Shown piece by piece: positions 62,894 through 64,000 of a stretch of DNA of 64,000 nt. The notes beneath the pieces were generated by a model, which had not been told where the DNA came from, did no database searches, and saw only the letters and a program-made list of their open reading frames with translations. How positions within the stretch are numbered: the stretch's first letter is position 1; each line of letters opens with the position of its first letter. This stretch comes from Paraburkholderia lycopersici (GTDB lineage Bacteria > Pseudomonadota > Gammaproteobacteria > Burkholderiales > Burkholderiaceae), in assembly GCF_900096975.1 (NCBI RefSeq), contig NZ_FMYQ01000020.1, positions 1 to 64,000 of the forward strand, given 5' to 3'. The position numbers were made by a program, and so were the translations under genes.

Positions 62894-64000
62894 TCAGGCC
62901 AGCGCCTGCGTGGCGGCGACTTCGGCGCGGGCGCGGCTCGCCTGGGTCGCGCTCGCGCGGCCCACGGCGTGGTACTCGATGCCGAGTTCCTGCAGCGCGT
63001 GCGGGTCGTAGAGATTGCGGCCGTCGAAGACGATCGGCATCTTCAGATGCGACTTGAGCGCGTCGAAGTCCGGCGCCTTGAACACCTTCCACTCCGTCGC
63101 GACGACAACGGCATCCGCGCCGCTCGCGGCTTCCATCGCGTCGTGCACGAACGAAAGCCGCGTCTGCTGTTCCGGCGCGCGCGCGAGATCGAGCGCGAGA
63201 ACGCGCTTGGCCTCGTCCGTCGCAACGGGGTCGTAGGCCTTGACGCTCGCGCCGCGCGCGAGCAGTTCGGCGATGAGCGTGCGGCTCGGCGCCTCGCGCA
63301 TGTCGTCGGTGTTCGGCTTGAACGCGAGACCCCAGACGCCGAACGTGCGGCCCGCGAGGTCGGAGCCGAAGCGCGTGACGATCTTCTGCGCCAATACCTG
63401 CTTCTGCGCTTCATTGACGGACTCCACGGCGCGCAGGATCTGCAGCGGCTCGCCGAAATCTTCTGCGGTCCGCATGAGCGCCTTCACGTCTTTCGGAAAA
63501 CACGAGCCGCCATAGCCGCAGCCCGCATAGAGGAAGTCGTAGCCGATGCGCGGATCGGAGCCCACGCCGCGGCGCACCGCCTCGATATCGGCGCCCACGC
63601 GGTCCGCGAGATTCGCGAGTTCGTTCATGAACGAGATGCGCGTGGCGAGCATCGCGTTGGCCGCGTACTTCGTGAATTCCGCCGAATGCACGTCCATGTA
63701 GAGCGTGCGCTCGTGGTTGCGGTTGAACGGCGCATAGAGCCGCTTCATCACTTCGCGGGCGCGCTCGCCGGGCACGTCGTCGTTGCAGCCGAGCACGATG
63801 CGGTCGGGCCGCGCGAAGTCCTCCACGGCCGCGCCTTCCTTGAGGAACTCCGGGTTCGACACCACCGAGAACATGTGGCTCTCGCCGCGCTTGCGCAGTT
63901 CGGAGGCGATCGCGTCGTGCACGAGCGCGGCCGTGCCCACGGGCACCGTGGACTTGTCCACCACGACCTTGAACCCTTTCATGTGACGGCCGATGTTGCG
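62894..64000 (-). CDS. bceC: UDP-glucose 6-dehydrogenase, BceC (5' end cut by window edge)
   Basis: About 369 residues of the C-terminal part; the expected N-terminal Rossmann domain with GxGYVG lies beyond 64000, so the first in-frame ATG at 63982 is internal. Seen: VVDKSTVPVGT, VVSNPEFLKEGAAVEDF, catalytic Cys in GCGYGGSCFPKD, and the GLAFKPNTDDMREAPS segment. It oxidises UDP-glucose to UDP-glucuronate, the acidic sugar of cepacian. First bce gene fully or partly seen at this side; bceB and bceA are expected further upstream. Confidence 0.94.
   Translation of the reverse strand, partial: RNIGRHMKGFKVVVDKSTVPVGTAALVHDAIASELRKRGESHMFSVVSNPEFLKEGAAVEDFARPDRIVLGCNDDVPGERAREVMKRLYAPFNRNHERTLYMDVHSAEFTKYAANAMLATRISFMNELANLADRVGADIEAVRRGVGSDPRIGYDFLYAGCGYGGSCFPKDVKALMRTAEDFGEPLQILRAVESVNEAQKQVLAQKIVTRFGSDLAGRTFGVWGLAFKPNTDDMREAPSRTLIAELLARGASVKAYDPVATDEAKRVLALDLARAPEQQTRLSFVHDAMEAASGADAVVVATEWKVFKAPDFDALKSHLKMPIVFDGRNLYDPHALQELGIEYHAVGRASATQASRARAEVAATQALA

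Noticed and set aside
1..64000. CRISPR arrays, tRNA or rRNA genes, prophage or toxin-antitoxin modules
   Set aside because: Scanned by eye on both strands; no regularly spaced repeats, tRNA cloverleaf signatures, phage genes or paired small toxin-antitoxin genes could be supported.

Overview
The window is high-GC DNA with the gene content of a Burkholderia sensu lato chromosome (Paraburkholderia or Caballeronia is my best guess). The reasons are an order-preserved cepacian (bce) exopolysaccharide locus, a recCBD operon, ugp transport genes, Tat-exported non-haemolytic phospholipase C, NodT/EmrA/EmrB efflux, and dense GC-skewed reading frames. I saw no rRNA, tRNA, CRISPR array, prophage or plasmid functions. 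The only mobile DNA is the first 49 codon-bases of an IS5-type transposase running off the left edge.

Left third (about 0-20 kb), mixed metabolism and stress genes: IS remnant; zinc alcohol dehydrogenase; FMN-dependent monooxygenase of the NtaA type; a 72-residue membrane protein; a DUF1330 protein; a Ser/Ala/Pro-rich putative lipoprotein followed by phospholipase C; a TonB-dependent siderophore receptor behind a good Fur-box candidate; a succinate-semialdehyde-type dehydrogenase; a GFA-family zinc protein; a periplasmic catalase-fold peroxidase translationally coupled to cytochrome b561; an EmrA-EmrB-NodT efflux operon divergent from its CerR-type TetR regulator across a tandem 18-bp operator; a LysE exporter; and a second TetR regulator next to ohr, with three copies of one 18-bp palindromic operator.

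Middle (20-40 kb): recD, recB and recC on the minus strand, start and stop codons overlapping (order of transcription recC-recB-recD); ugpA-ugpE-ugpC for glycerol-3-phosphate uptake but without ugpB; a ferredoxin reductase; an orphan amino-acid-binding protein; a nucleoside 2-deoxyribosyltransferase-like protein; and two acid-type serine peptidases (S10 and S53) that both lack a visible signal peptide.

Right third (40-64 kb): one continuous cepacian locus, in positional order galU/bceT, a previously uncounted 47-residue membrane ORF, bceS, bceR, bceQ, bceP, bceO, gmd/bceN, rmd/bceM, then bceK, bceJ, bceI, bceH, bceG, bceF, bceE, bceD and bceC (truncated by the right edge). Sugar nucleotide supply (GalU, Ugd, Gmd, Rmd), glycosyltransferases (G, H, J, K, R), flippase (Q), polymerase (I), two acyltransferases (O, S), and the Wza-Wzc-Wzb export and control module (E, F, D) are all present. 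Beyond the right edge bceB and bceA would be expected. Nothing in the window is clearly a wholly new system; the freshest signals are regulatory (TetR/ohr triple operator with an apparently leaderless promoter, ugp decamer repeats, bceP/bceO palindrome) and the small membrane ORF inside the bce locus.
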